DNA from: Micrococcales bacterium
GTDB lineage: Bacteria; Actinomycetota; Actinomycetes; Actinomycetales; CAWJMD01
Reading direction: 5' to 3'
Assembly (NCBI GenBank): GCA_002748415.1
Contig: PDSI01000063.1
Location: forward strand, 1 to 42,305
Length of the DNA stretch: 42,305 nt
The notes beneath the pieces were generated by a model. That model did not search any database and was not told the DNA's origin. It was given only the letters and a program-made list of their open reading frames with translations. The translations under genes and the position numbers were made by a program. Positions 1-8,236 of this stretch are shown in pieces. Positions within the stretch are counted from its first letter, which is position 1, and the number at the start of each line of letters is the position of its first letter.

Positions 1-463
1 CGCGGTGCTGGTCGATCGCGGCGTGGGTCTTGGTGCCCCAGCCGCCGCGGGAGCGACCCAGCGCGTGATGACCGGGTTCTCCCGCCACACGATCCACGCT
101 GTCGCGGCGGGCGCCGGCGGCGTGGACGTGAGCGCGTGCGGTGGTCGAGTCGACCGACACCTGCCACGACAACCGGCCGTTGCGGTCGGCGGCTTCGCGC
201 AGCGATGCCTCAACCCGCGCCCACACCCCGAGCAGCTGCCAGCACGCGAACAGGGCGTACACCCGCCACCACGGGCCGTACCGGACAGGAACATCCCGCC
301 ACGGACAGCCGACCCGCGCCCGATAACGGACCCCGTCGACCAGCCCCCGGACCGGCCATCGTCGCGGACGACCCCGCGGAGCCGTCGGCGGAAGCAGCGG
401 CCCCAACAGCGCCCACTGTGCGTCGCTCAGATCGTGACGGGCTGCGGCGGATACGGTGGACAT
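1..463 (-). CDS. IS5-family transposase, N-terminal 154 residues (runs off left edge)
   Basis: A DDE transposase of the IS5 superfamily, which cuts and pastes its own element. The minus-strand frame from ATG 463 stays open to the window edge and gives 154 residues. It has the DUF4096-like N-terminal region with LSDAQWALL (residues 12-20), GCPWRDVPVRYGPW (52-65) and a VYALF-W segment. The first catalytic Asp is Asp105 in VSVDSTTARAH, and GRSRGGWGTKTH follows at 136-147, a motif of this subgroup. A GGAGG ribosome site lies just before the ATG. No frameshift or stop is seen, so the element may be active. The second Asp and the Glu would lie outside the window. Confidence 0.85.
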   Translation of the reverse strand, partial: MSTVSAAARHDLSDAQWALLGPLLPPTAPRGRPRRWPVRGLVDGVRYRARVGCPWRDVPVRYGPWWRVYALFACWQLLGVWARVEASLREAADRNGRLSWQVSVDSTTARAHVHAAGARRDSVDRVAGEPGHHALGRSRGGWGTKTHAAIDQHR

Positions 464-575
464 GAGGCCTCCAGTAGTAGCGGGTGATTCGACACCACTT
501 CCTCTACTGCGGAGGCCTCACCTCACGCACGACGACACACCGAACACCACACCCGCCACTTTCGCAACAGGCCCC
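1..575 (-). mobile_element. IS5-family insertion sequence, partial (one end in window)
   Basis: One end of an insertion sequence is visible: a minus-strand IS5-type transposase plus about 110 bases of upstream DNA. Read on the minus strand, the sequence at 575-556 begins GGGGCCTGTTGCGAAAGTGG, which resembles the GG...TGTTGCGAAA ends of many IS5-family elements. I therefore place the outer boundary near 572-575. The other terminus is left of the window, so neither the paired inverted repeat nor a target duplication can be checked. An imperfect inverted repeat lies at 464-480 and 501-519 just upstream of the transposase start. The boundary is inferred; the transposase is directly seen. Confidence 0.7.
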
Positions 576-2465
576 AGGTGCGAAATCATCCGGTATCTAC
601 GGACACGCATCGACGATTGGGACTCCACCGTCCTCGACCTGGGTGAGAGGTCTCCCAGCCAGCTGCGCCGGACACTGCGCGTCGAGCACGACGGCCAGAA
701 GCTCGGCGAATCCGAGGCGCTGGAGCATCAGCATGTTCTGGTCGTCGTGGGCGGACCGGGCGCGGGAAAGACGTGGCTGGCACGGCGGTACGCAAGAGAC
801 TGCGCGCAAGCAGCGCTCGACCGGTTGCTCGCCGGAGAAAAGATCGCCGATGTCGAACTACCGGTGCTCAGCACGTGGTCCGGTTGGGCCCGGCAATCCG
901 GCGATGCTCGAGAGGCACTCGTGCACGCATCTTTCGACGCTCGGATGGGATACAGCGACGTAGGCGGGCCCGAAGCCACCGGGCGGCTACAGCGAACGCT
1001 TGCCGGGCATGCACGGGTACTGGCGATCGTCGATTCGCTGGACGAATCCGGTGATGATCAAGCCCAGCATCGCCTTGCCAGCCTGACCTCCTCAACCTGG
1101 CGGGTCGTGGTGACCAGTAGGCCCGGCTCCTGGTCGAATCTCAGCATCCGGCCGAGCAAGGGCGACCCGCCCCGGGTAGTCAAGGTGCTGGACCTGACCT
1201 ACCCGTACGACGTCAGCCAGTTTGTCGACGCCTGGTTCGCCGAGCAGCCCGGCCGATCGGCCTCATTGCTGAAACAGATCGCCGGCAGGAGTGATCTGCG
1301 CGCAAGTGCGGTGGTGCCACTGCTGCTGACCTTCTACTGTTGGATCGCCGAAGCCGGCCCTGAGGATGCGGTGCTGCCCGAGCGACATCGCGATTTGTAC
1401 CGGGCAATCGTCCGACGCCTTGTCCAAGGCAAGTGGAGCAACGCGCCGAATCGGGAACTGGACTGCGTCGAGGAGTGCGAGACCGAACTCGCCCGGTGGG
1501 CATGGTCGGCCGTCAAGGGTCGTGTCACACCCAGTCGTGTCACACCCAACGGACTGGAGGCTTGGCCCGAGACGTTCATCCGTCCGCAGCAGACCTTGAC
1601 GGGCGCCGCCGTGCGCGCCCTCGACAACGTGGCTCCAGTCGTCAAGCGGTCGGACGACGGCACCGTCACCAGCCGGTTCGTGCACCGGACGATTCTCGAA
1701 CACTTGGTCGCCGAGTATCTCGCCACCCTGCCCGTCGATGAGGCGGCCGGTGTTCTGTTGCCCCACGTCTGGTTCCACGAGGACTGGCGTGTTGCGCTTC
1801 CCGCGGCTGTGGTGGCGCACAACCAATGCAACCGCACCACGGGCGAACTCCTTTCCGCGTTGCTCGCCCGCGCACGAGCAACTACCCACACCCCAGGACA
1901 CGAGGCGGCAAACGGCGAGATCGACGATCTGCTGCTCGAGATCGCGGCCCGGACGGAACCGGTGGAATGGCCGCAACACTTGGCTGATGCGATCCACAGT
2001 GCCCGCATCCGCCGGGCCACTCAGAGTCCAGGCAAGATCGTTCGCAGCGCCCATTGGACCGCATCCAATCAGCACGTGCGGACTGCGATTACTACGGCTT
2101 TGCCCACCGCCCGACCCTCAGCTGTGCCCCGTCTAGCGGAGGCCCTGACGACCCTGGACCCGTCCCCCGAAGGCCACGACATCGCCCGAAACGCCATCAC
2201 CAAAACCCTGACCAACGTCGGCCCCTGCGCCGTGCACCGTGCGTCCTACGCCTTGACCAAAGCCCGGTCGGTCGACGTGCACCGGCTGGTCGACATCCGG
2301 ACCACCCTGGACCCGTCCCCCGAAGACCGCGACACCGCCCGAAACGCCATCATCAAGAAACTGGCCACCGCCAGCCCCTCCGACGTGCCCTACCTGGTCC
2401 GCACCCTGCGCGAGGTCAGCACCATCGAAGAATGGCTGCGCTGGCTTGACGGCGACCCTTCGTAA
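456..2465 (+). CDS. NACHT-type STAND NTPase, native 5' end probably lost to the insertion sequence
   Basis: A 669-residue frame of the NACHT/STAND class, multidomain signalling ATPases many of which act in bacterial conflict and antiphage defence. Walker A is GGPGAGKT (99-106), Walker B is LAIVDSLDES (189-198), and a sensor-like VVVTSRPGSW starts at 217. A helical middle region carries HRTILEHLVAEYLA. The C-terminal part has repeats of the type LDPSPEDRDTARNAI, known from a group of actinobacterial NACHT proteins. Residues 1 to about 40 are encoded by the insertion sequence end; family-like sequence starts near residue 42 (EIIRYLRTRIDDW). The only upstream start codons in frame are ATG 456/462 inside the element, so the native start and any N-terminal effector domain are probably missing. 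Whether it is expressed is unknown. Confidence 0.75.
   Translation: MDMRPPVVAGDSTPLPLLRRPHLTHDDTPNTTPATFATGPRCEIIRYLRTRIDDWDSTVLDLGERSPSQLRRTLRVEHDGQKLGESEALEHQHVLVVVGGPGAGKTWLARRYARDCAQAALDRLLAGEKIADVELPVLSTWSGWARQSGDAREALVHASFDARMGYSDVGGPEATGRLQRTLAGHARVLAIVDSLDESGDDQAQHRLASLTSSTWRVVVTSRPGSWSNLSIRPSKGDPPRVVKVLDLTYPYDVSQFVDAWFAEQPGRSASLLKQIAGRSDLRASAVVPLLLTFYCWIAEAGPEDAVLPERHRDLYRAIVRRLVQGKWSNAPNRELDCVEECETELARWAWSAVKGRVTPSRVTPNGLEAWPETFIRPQQTLTGAAVRALDNVAPVVKRSDDGTVTSRFVHRTILEHLVAEYLATLPVDEAAGVLLPHVWFHEDWRVALPAAVVAHNQCNRTTGELLSALLARARATTHTPGHEAANGEIDDLLLEIAARTEPVEWPQHLADAIHSARIRRATQSPGKIVRSAHWTASNQHVRTAITTALPTARPSAVPRLAEALTTLDPSPEGHDIARNAITKTLTNVGPCAVHRASYALTKARSVDVHRLVDIRTTLDPSPEDRDTARNAIIKKLATASPSDVPYLVRTLREVSTIEEWLRWLDGDPS
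1521..1550 (+). repeat. 15-bp in-frame tandem duplication in the NACHT gene
   Basis: CGTGTCACACCCAGT (1521-1535) is followed directly by CGTGTCACACCCAAC (1536-1550), 13 of 15 bases identical. It encodes RVTPS-RVTPN in the helical region after the NTPase core and keeps the frame. Confidence 0.85.
2151..2353 (+). repeat. Internal direct repeat in the NACHT gene (50-bp units, 153 bp apart)
   Basis: The 50 bases at 2151-2200 recur at 2304-2353 with 46 of 50 identical. The offset is exactly 51 codons. Both encode TLDPSPE-x2-D-x-ARNAI, the core of the C-terminal helical repeat. The DNA-level identity points to a recent internal duplication or gene conversion. Confidence 0.85.
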
Positions 2466-2525
2466 CCGGGTCGCCGGTCTTCGCCCGAGCCGCCAGAAGC
2501 CCGCCGCCTCTGTCAGGATGGGCCG

Positions 2526-3539
2526 ATGGAACGGGTGGTGGTCATCGGGGCCGGTGTCGTCGGCCTGACGTGCGCGGTGCGGCTGCGCGAGGCCGGTTTC
2601 GATGCGCACGTGCTGGCCGCGGATCTGCCACTGGAGACCACCAGCGCCGTCGCGGGAGCGGTGTGGATGCCACACCTGACCGCCGAGTGGGATCAGGTCG
2701 GCGACTGGGCCCGAGCCGGGCTGGCGCAGTACCTGAGCGAGACCGGCCATGAATCGCCCGGAGCGGAAGACACCGGCGTGCGCAACTCCGCCGCGCCGGA
2801 CACCGCTGTGAGCATGGCCGAGGGCCTGTTGCTGGACGACGGCGACACCCACACCGGGCCACCGCTCGGACCGTGGTCGCGGCTGGAGAGCCTGCAGCCG
2901 CCCGTCCGGGGCCACGGCATGGGTCCCTATACCGGGGCATGGCGCATCCGGTTACCGGTCATCAACACGCCGCGCTACCTGTCGGCGCTGGCCGATCGGC
3001 TGGTCGCGCTCGGCGGGACGGTGACCAGGATGACCGTGGCGGGGCTGCCTCAACGCGGGCTGGTGGTCAACGCCACCGGGTTCCGGGCCCGCTACCTGGC
3101 CGACGACCCGTCACTACACCCGGTGCGCGGGCAGGCCGTCCTGGTACGCAACCCGGGGTTGACCAACTGGTGGGTGGCCACCGGCGGGGAGCACCCCCGG
3201 TACGCGTTCCCGCGCGGGGACATATGCCTGGTGGGCGGTACCCACGAACAGGGTGTGCTCGACCCGGTACCAGACCCCGGCACCGCAGAGGACATCCTGG
3301 CAGCTGTTGCCACCATCGATCATCGCTTCGCCGGAGCACAACCACTGGGGCTACGAGCCGGTATCCGGCCCGTCCGCCCGGTCCCGCGAGTGGAGCTGAT
3401 GCACGAACAAGACCGGACCGTGGTGCACTGCTACGGGCACGGCGGCGCCGGGTGGACCCTGGCCTGGGGTACTGCTGACACCGTCGCCGGCCTGCTCGCC
3501 TCCGCGACCGGCCGGCCGGCGGCTACGAACGGCCGGTGA
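2526..3539 (+). CDS. D-amino-acid oxidase, FAD-dependent
   Basis: A 337-residue flavoprotein of the DAAO family, which oxidises D-amino acids to 2-oxo acids, ammonia and H2O2. The FAD Rossmann motif VVVIGAGVVGL is at 4-14. A segment with SAVAGAVWMPH follows. The C-terminal family signature HCYGHGGAGWTLAWG is at 301-315, preceded by GIRPVRP, whose Arg is the usual carboxylate-binding residue. Length fits the family (about 320-350). The start has AGGATGGG a few bases upstream. The last 17 bases overlap the converging paaG gene. Acting on D-phenylalanine it would give phenylpyruvate, a possible source of phenylacetate, but nothing in the sequence fixes the substrate. Confidence 0.9.
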   Translation: MERVVVIGAGVVGLTCAVRLREAGFDAHVLAADLPLETTSAVAGAVWMPHLTAEWDQVGDWARAGLAQYLSETGHESPGAEDTGVRNSAAPDTAVSMAEGLLLDDGDTHTGPPLGPWSRLESLQPPVRGHGMGPYTGAWRIRLPVINTPRYLSALADRLVALGGTVTRMTVAGLPQRGLVVNATGFRARYLADDPSLHPVRGQAVLVRNPGLTNWWVATGGEHPRYAFPRGDICLVGGTHEQGVLDPVPDPGTAEDILAAVATIDHRFAGAQPLGLRAGIRPVRPVPRVELMHEQDRTVVHCYGHGGAGWTLAWGTADTVAGLLASATGRPAATNGR

Positions 3540-4296
3540 ACTTGGGGGCGCGCTTGGACTGGAAAGCGGCGAAGCCTTCCGCGTAGTCCGCAGTGGCACA
3601 CAGCTCGCCTTGGGCGACGTTCTCCGCCTCGATGCTCTCCCACATGCCGATCCGCCGGTCGCGGATTTCGGCCACCAAGTGTTTGCTCGCGGTGAATGCC
3701 TGCGTCGCGCCCTGCGCCACCTTGGCCACGGTGGCCCGGGTGAACTCCAGTAGCTCGTCCCCTGGCACCGACCGGCTGAACAGTCCCGCGCGCACCGCTT
3801 CGGCTCCGCTCATGAGTTGCACGGTGTAGATCAGGTCAAGCGTCCGGTGCGGGCCCAATCGTTCGGTGAACAACCAGTGGCCACCGGAGTCGAGGGTGGC
3901 ACCGAGGTTCGCGAACGGGGAACCGATCTTGGCGTCCTCGGCCACGTACACGACGTCGGTGGCGACGAGCAGTCCGAGGCCGACACCGAGGCAGGCCCCT
4001 TGCGCGGCAGCGAACGTCGGTGCCGGGAACGCGGACATCTGCCGCAGCACCGGTGTCACGACATCACGCAGGTACCCGGCCGCGTCATCGGTGGCCGGAT
4101 CGATGGCGGAGATGTCACGGCCGGCGCAGAAGCCACGTCCTTCACCGCGCAGCAGCAGCGCACGTACGCCCGCGGACTCCGCTTCGGTGTACGCGGCGCT
4201 GATCTGCGACAACGCTTCCGGGTCAAGTGCGTTCATCTTCTCCGGCGCGTTCAGCACTACCTCGGCGACGCCATCGGAGATCGTGATGTCGATCAT
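3523..4296 (-). CDS. paaG: PaaG-like enoyl-CoA hydratase/isomerase
   Basis: A 257-residue crotonase-fold protein, last gene of the paaABCDE operon. In the pathway PaaG isomerises ring 1,2-epoxyphenylacetyl-CoA to the oxepin-CoA. The CoA/oxyanion motif RGEGRGFCAGRDISAI is at 50-65, the second oxyanion segment GACLGVGLGLLVATD at 100-114, and Asp136 lies in GATLDSGG where PaaG-type isomerases carry an acidic residue. The two glutamates of classical hydratases are not evident here. Start ATG 4296 is chosen because it overlaps the paaE stop as ATGA. The operon position makes PaaG the best call; a generic enoyl-CoA hydratase is the alternative. Confidence 0.85.
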   Translation of the reverse strand: MIDITISDGVAEVVLNAPEKMNALDPEALSQISAAYTEAESAGVRALLLRGEGRGFCAGRDISAIDPATDDAAGYLRDVVTPVLRQMSAFPAPTFAAAQGACLGVGLGLLVATDVVYVAEDAKIGSPFANLGATLDSGGHWLFTERLGPHRTLDLIYTVQLMSGAEAVRAGLFSRSVPGDELLEFTRATVAKVAQGATQAFTASKHLVAEIRDRRIGMWESIEAENVAQGELCATADYAEGFAAFQSKRAPKFTGRS

Positions 4297-5465
4297 GAGT
4301 CGAAGTCCAGGACGACCTCGTCCGACGTCGGGAAGGACTGGCACGTCAAGACGTAGCCGTTCTCCACCTCGTCGGTTTCCAGCGCGTAGTTCTCCTCCAT
4401 CTGCACCGTCCCGGTGACGACCTTGGCCCGGCAGGTGCCACAGACACCACCCGCGCAGGCGAAGGGCACATCGGGCCGTACCCGCAGTGCCGCATTGAGG
4501 AGCGACTCACGGGCACTCTTGGGGCTCTTCACCATGCCCTCGAGACCATCGAGGTTGAACGAGACCTCCCAGTTCTCACCCGTCGGGTCTTCCTCGACCG
4601 GCCGGCCCGAGTCCTGTTCGGAGGCGCCTTCGGGCTTGCCGGTGCCGAACAGCTCGTACCGGACCTTCTCGGCGGGGATTCCCCTGGCGTCGAGTTCGTC
4701 GCGGATCAGCTGTACCAGGTCGAACGGCCCGCACAGGAACCACTCGTCAGCCAACTCGGGGCGGAAGATGTTGTCGAACATCGCTCGCAGTTTCTCTGCG
4801 TCCAAGCGCCCGGAGTGGGTCGGAGACAGCCGCTGCTCCCGGGAGAGCAGGTGGTGCACGGCCAGCCTCGCGGGATACCGGTCCTTGAGATCCGCGATGT
4901 CGTCGATGAACATGACATCGAGGGCAGCGCGGTTGGAGTACACCAGATCCACCAGCGCCTCGGGGTTGGACTTGAGCAACGACTTCACGATGGCCAGGAT
5001 GGGCGTGATCCCGGAACCCGCGGCGAAGGCGATATATCTGGCCACGCCCGCGTTCTCGGCTTCCCGCCCAATCCCTTCCGCGTCGTTCAGGGACGTCATG
5101 CGGTGCCTGGAAATGAAGGCACCTGTCGGGCTCATCACGTCGATCACGTAGCCCGGCTCGAGGTTGTCGTTCGCCCAGTTGGAGAACAGGCCACCACGGT
5201 CCCGCTTGATCGCGATCTTGAGCTCTCCCGGCGTCGGCTCGGCACAGAGCGAATAGCTGCGCCGGACCTCACGGCCGTCCAGATCGGCCCGCAACGCGAC
5301 GTACTGCCCGCTGACGTAGTCGAACTCGTCCACCAGGTCGGGCGGGACGTCGAACGAAACCTCGATGGCGTTGTCGGTCAGGTGCCGGACCTCAGAGATG
5401 GTCAGGGAGTGGAAAGCCGCGCGACGGCTGGTGGGTTTGGCGGAAGTCTCGTCCGTCGTTGTCAT
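4293..5465 (-). CDS. paaE: Phenylacetyl-CoA epoxidase reductase subunit PaaE
   Basis: A 390-residue class IA-like oxidoreductase that passes electrons from NADPH through FAD and a plant-type 2Fe-2S cluster to the PaaA di-iron centre. The FAD-binding motif RRSYS is at 68-72. The nucleotide-binding motif AFAAGSGITPILAI and a later FLCGPFDL follow. The ferredoxin domain has Cys337, Cys342, Cys345 and Cys375 (C-x4-C-x2-C-x29-C). Start ATG 5465 lies 5 bases after the paaD stop and begins MTTTDE. Upstream in-frame starts would run into paaD. Confidence 0.95.
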   Translation of the reverse strand: MTTTDETSAKPTSRRAAFHSLTISEVRHLTDNAIEVSFDVPPDLVDEFDYVSGQYVALRADLDGREVRRSYSLCAEPTPGELKIAIKRDRGGLFSNWANDNLEPGYVIDVMSPTGAFISRHRMTSLNDAEGIGREAENAGVARYIAFAAGSGITPILAIVKSLLKSNPEALVDLVYSNRAALDVMFIDDIADLKDRYPARLAVHHLLSREQRLSPTHSGRLDAEKLRAMFDNIFRPELADEWFLCGPFDLVQLIRDELDARGIPAEKVRYELFGTGKPEGASEQDSGRPVEEDPTGENWEVSFNLDGLEGMVKSPKSARESLLNAALRVRPDVPFACAGGVCGTCRAKVVTGTVQMEENYALETDEVENGYVLTCQSFPTSDEVVLDFDS

Positions 5466-5470
5466 CGATA

Positions 5471-6007
5471 TCAGAGCACCTTGAAGTAGTCGAACGGTTC
5501 CATGCACTCCTGGCATACGTACAGCGCCTTGCAGGCCGTGGAACCGAACCGGGCCATTTCACGGGTCTCCAACGACCCGCATTGCGGACACCTGACGCTG
5601 AGCTTGACCGGGGTGGGACCCGGCCGGGTACCGACGGCCGCACGACCCGAAGGCGGGCTGATGCCGTACTCCATCAGTTTCTGTTTGCCGGCCTCGGACA
5701 TCCAGTCGGTGGTCCATGCCGGTGACAGGACCATCCGCACCTGCACCTGGGAGTAACCAGCATCCTCCAAGGCCTGCGTCACATCGTCGCGGATGGTGCC
5801 CATCGCGGGACAACCGGAATAGGTGGGGGTGATTTCTACGATGACCCCCTCCTCGGTGACCGACACCGATCGCAGGATGCCGAGATCCTCAATGGTCACC
5901 ACAGGGACTTCCGGATCGCACACCGTCGCCGCAACGTCCCAAGCCGCCGCAGCAGCCGGATCTTGTGGCCGCCGCGGCGCAGTATCGGCCGCGGAGGGAG
6001 TGCTCAC
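5471..6007 (-). CDS. paaD: Phenylacetyl-CoA epoxidase assembly factor PaaD
   Basis: A 178-residue protein with an N-terminal MIP18/SufT-like domain (VCDPEVPVVTIEDLGI and TPTYSGCPAMG) and a C-terminal zinc ribbon with Cys140-x2-Cys143 and Cys165-x2-Cys168. PaaD is required for a functional epoxidase, probably for metal-centre maturation of PaaA or PaaE. The GTG at 6007 is preferred because it overlaps the paaC stop as GTGA; a GTG one codon earlier (6010) is possible. Length and domain order are typical. Confidence 0.93.
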   Translation of the reverse strand: MSTPSAADTAPRRPQDPAAAAAWDVAATVCDPEVPVVTIEDLGILRSVSVTEEGVIVEITPTYSGCPAMGTIRDDVTQALEDAGYSQVQVRMVLSPAWTTDWMSEAGKQKLMEYGISPPSGRAAVGTRPGPTPVKLSVRCPQCGSLETREMARFGSTACKALYVCQECMEPFDYFKVL

Positions 6008-6828
6008 CACGTCACTCCAGGGTGTTGTCGGGCCAGGGACTGCATTTCGATGAGGATGTAGGCCAGCGCCTCGCGGTGCTCGCCCCGGCGCCCGCCGGTC
6101 GCTGCCTGCTCGACGTCCGGCACGCTCAACGTCGACTCGCTGATGACCCGGGCCACCGCCTCGTCGAACGCCGGGCGAAGCGACGACGGCAGCACCGCCA
6201 CCCCGGGTAGCGACCTGACCAAATCGTCATCCTCGAACAACTCGTCGATGTACGGCCACGCCACGTCCAAGCCGCGTTGCATACGCCGGTGCGACTCTTC
6301 GGTGCCGTTACCCAGGCGCAGCATCCATTGCCACGCATGGTCTACATGGTATTCGACCTCTTTGAGCGCCTTCGCGGCGATACCGGCCAGCGTGACGTCG
6401 CTGGACTTCGACAGATTCTGGTACAGCTCGTACTGATAAATGCTGAAAAGAATCTGTTTGGCGATGGTCTGACCGAAATCACCGTTTTCCAACTGAACCA
6501 AGTGGCACGTGGTGAACTCGTGCTCGTCCCGGAAATAGGCGAGTTCGTCTTCAGTCTTCCCCCAGGCAGTTCCCGCGTAGGTGAGGAACGACCGTGCATG
6601 CCCGAGCAGGTCCAGCGCGATGTTGCCCAGCGCGATGTCTTCCTCGAGTTCAGGAGCACGAGAGATCCAATAGCCCAGCCGTTGCGCCAAGATCAGTGAG
6701 TCGTCACCCAGCCGCAAAGCGTAGCGGGCGACGTCCTCACTCGCGGTCAGTCCGGCAGCCGCGATGTCCTCAGCAGTGAGCGCCTGACCCGCACTGATTC
6801 TGGTTGCACTGTCACTGCCCACACTCAC
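6004..6828 (-). CDS. paaC: Phenylacetyl-CoA epoxidase structural subunit PaaC
   Basis: A 274-residue ferritin-like four-helix protein that pairs with PaaA as the structural, non-catalytic subunit of the epoxidase. The family segments ALRLGDDSLILAQRLGYWI, NIALDLLGHARSFLTYAG and KEVEYHVDHAWQW are present. GTG 6828 overlaps the paaB stop as GTGA. The N-terminus is about 20 residues longer than in some homologues, with no internal methionine that would start the protein later. Confidence 0.94.
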   Translation of the reverse strand: MSVGSDSATRISAGQALTAEDIAAAGLTASEDVARYALRLGDDSLILAQRLGYWISRAPELEEDIALGNIALDLLGHARSFLTYAGTAWGKTEDELAYFRDEHEFTTCHLVQLENGDFGQTIAKQILFSIYQYELYQNLSKSSDVTLAGIAAKALKEVEYHVDHAWQWMLRLGNGTEESHRRMQRGLDVAWPYIDELFEDDDLVRSLPGVAVLPSSLRPAFDEAVARVISESTLSVPDVEQAATGGRRGEHREALAYILIEMQSLARQHPGVTW

Positions 6829-7154
6829 AGGTGCTTCACCCCCTCACTCTGCGTGTAGTACGTGGCATGCCGATAATTCTTGCCCTGTGGTGACTCGAAG
6901 AAGGCACCCTTGGCATCCGGATCCGACGTCGTGATCGCGTCGGCTGGCACGACCCAGATCGAGACCCCTTCGTTGCGGCGGGTGTAGAGGTCGCGAGCGT
7001 TGCGGACCGCTATCGCCGCGTCGGGCGCGTGCAAAGACCCGGCGTGCACATGCGACAGGCCTCGAGACGCACGCACGAAGACCTCGAACAGAGGCCACAC
7101 ATTGTCGTCCGGCGGCTCAATGTCGACAACATTGTCAGAACTGCTATCGCTCAT
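6825..7154 (-). CDS. paaB: Phenylacetyl-CoA epoxidase subunit PaaB
   Basis: A 109-residue small subunit that bridges PaaAC heterodimers in the epoxidase. Family features are WPLFEVFVRASRGLSHVHAG, then DAAIAVRNARDLYTRRNEG and IWVVPADAI. ATG 7154 is 33 bases after the paaA stop, with AGGAGAAAAGC as ribosome site. The gene is linked to paaC by a GTGA overlap. Confidence 0.95.
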   Translation of the reverse strand: MSDSSSDNVVDIEPPDDNVWPLFEVFVRASRGLSHVHAGSLHAPDAAIAVRNARDLYTRRNEGVSIWVVPADAITTSDPDAKGAFFESPQGKNYRHATYYTQSEGVKHL

Positions 7155-7187
7155 GGGTGCTTTTCTCCTGATACAGAGTTGTGGCGA

Positions 7188-8186
7188 CTAGGCGTGTTTC
7201 AGAGCGGCAGAAGCGGCGTCGGCCGTCTTGCGCGCGTACTCTCGCGCGGCCTCTCGCACCCATTCGCCGTCCTCGTGCGCTTTGATGCGATGGTTGACCC
7301 GCTGCGCGTTACAGGGACCATTGCCGGCGAGGACTGTGTGGAACTCATCCCAGTCCAATGCACCGTAGTCGTAGTGGCCACGGACCTCGTTCCACTTCAG
7401 ATCCGGATCGGGCAGGGTCAAGCCCAATGCCTCCGCCTGCGGCACGATCATGTCCACGAAACGCTGACGCAACTCATCGTTGGAGAACCGCTTCACCTTC
7501 CACTTCATGGATTGCTGAGAGTGGGGCGAGTCGGCGTCCGGGGGCCCGAACATCTGCAGTGCCGGACCGTAGAACCGATTCACGGCGTCCTGCGCCATCT
7601 GATGCTGTTCTGGGCTGCCATGGGACAGGGCGTAGAGGATCTCCCACCCCTGGCGCTGATGGAAGGACTCCTCCTTGCAAACCCGGACCATCGCCCGGCC
7701 GTACGGACCGTAGGAGGCACGGCACAGCGGAACCTGGTTGCAAATGGCGGCACCGTCGACGAGCCAGCCGATGGCGCCCATGTCACCCCAGGACCGCGCC
7801 GGGTAGTTGAAGATCGAGGAGTACTTCGCCTCGCCGCTCATCAACTGCCTGTTCAGTTCGTCGCGGGGGGTACCCAGTGTCTCGGCCGCCGAGTACAGAT
7901 ACAGCCCATGACCGGCCTCATCCTGGACTTTGGCCATCAGGATGGCCTTGCGCTTCAGCGAGGGGGCGCGGCTGATCCAGTTCCCCTCCGGCTGCATACC
8001 GATAATTTCCGAGTGTGCGTGCTGGGAGACCTGCCGCGTCAGGTTCCGACGGTACTTGGCCGGCATCCAATCGCGAGGCTCGATCCGAAGATCCTCCTCG
8101 ATCAGCTTGTCGAAGTACTCTTGGGCCTGCGCGGGATCAATGTCGTCGTGGTCGGGAACCGGATGGAGAGTCTTCTTGCCAGCCAC
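7188..8186 (-). CDS. paaA: Phenylacetyl-CoA epoxidase catalytic subunit PaaA
   Basis: A 332-residue bacterial multicomponent monooxygenase-like di-iron subunit that inserts oxygen into the aromatic ring of phenylacetyl-CoA. Candidate iron ligands are Glu60, Glu90 and His93 in QDEAGHG, Asp144, and Glu173 and His176 in [10 protein letters not shown]. Their spacing fits the PaaA family, including Asp in place of one Glu. GTG 8186 is preceded by GAGGTGA. It is the first gene of paaABCDE-paaG, all on one strand with overlaps or short gaps, and is driven by the promoter at 8233-8261. Confidence 0.96.
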   Translation of the reverse strand: MAGKKTLHPVPDHDDIDPAQAQEYFDKLIEEDLRIEPRDWMPAKYRRNLTRQVSQHAHSEIIGMQPEGNWISRAPSLKRKAILMAKVQDEAGHGLYLYSAAETLGTPRDELNRQLMSGEAKYSSIFNYPARSWGDMGAIGWLVDGAAICNQVPLCRASYGPYGRAMVRVCKEESFHQRQGWEILYALSHGSPEQHQMAQDAVNRFYGPALQMFGPPDADSPHSQQSMKWKVKRFSNDELRQRFVDMIVPQAEALGLTLPDPDLKWNEVRGHYDYGALDWDEFHTVLAGNGPCNAQRVNHRIKAHEDGEWVREAAREYARKTADAASAALKHA

Positions 8187-8216
8187 GATTCACCTCGCGT
8201 GGGTCGTCGGATCCAT

Positions 8217-8236
8217 TACTGACTGTTCGGTCAGTA
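8217..8236. promoter_or_regulatory. Palindromic operator at the paaA promoter (putative PaaR site)
   Basis: TACTGAC-TGTTCG-GTCAGTA: perfect 7-bp arms at 8217-8223 and 8230-8236, extending to 9 bp with one mismatch. It covers the -10 and the expected start of the paaA promoter, as a repressor site would. Similar palindromes occur at 11832-11851 and 15253-15272. The half-site resembles ACTNACCG, which I recall for the TetR-type PaaR of Corynebacterium glutamicum. Confidence 0.8.

Noticed and set aside
464..519. Inverted repeat GAGGCCTCC...GGAGGCCTC taken as the insertion sequence terminus
   Set aside because: Both arms lie inside what appears to be the element, next to the transposase start; the TGTTGCGAAA-type end further out is a better terminus.
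1263..2075. 270-codon minus-strand frame inside the NACHT gene
   Set aside because: No domain likeness; the plus-strand frame has Walker motifs and family repeats.
7029..8222. 397-codon plus-strand frame opposite paaA and paaB
   Set aside because: Shadow of two well-recognised genes; no domain seen.
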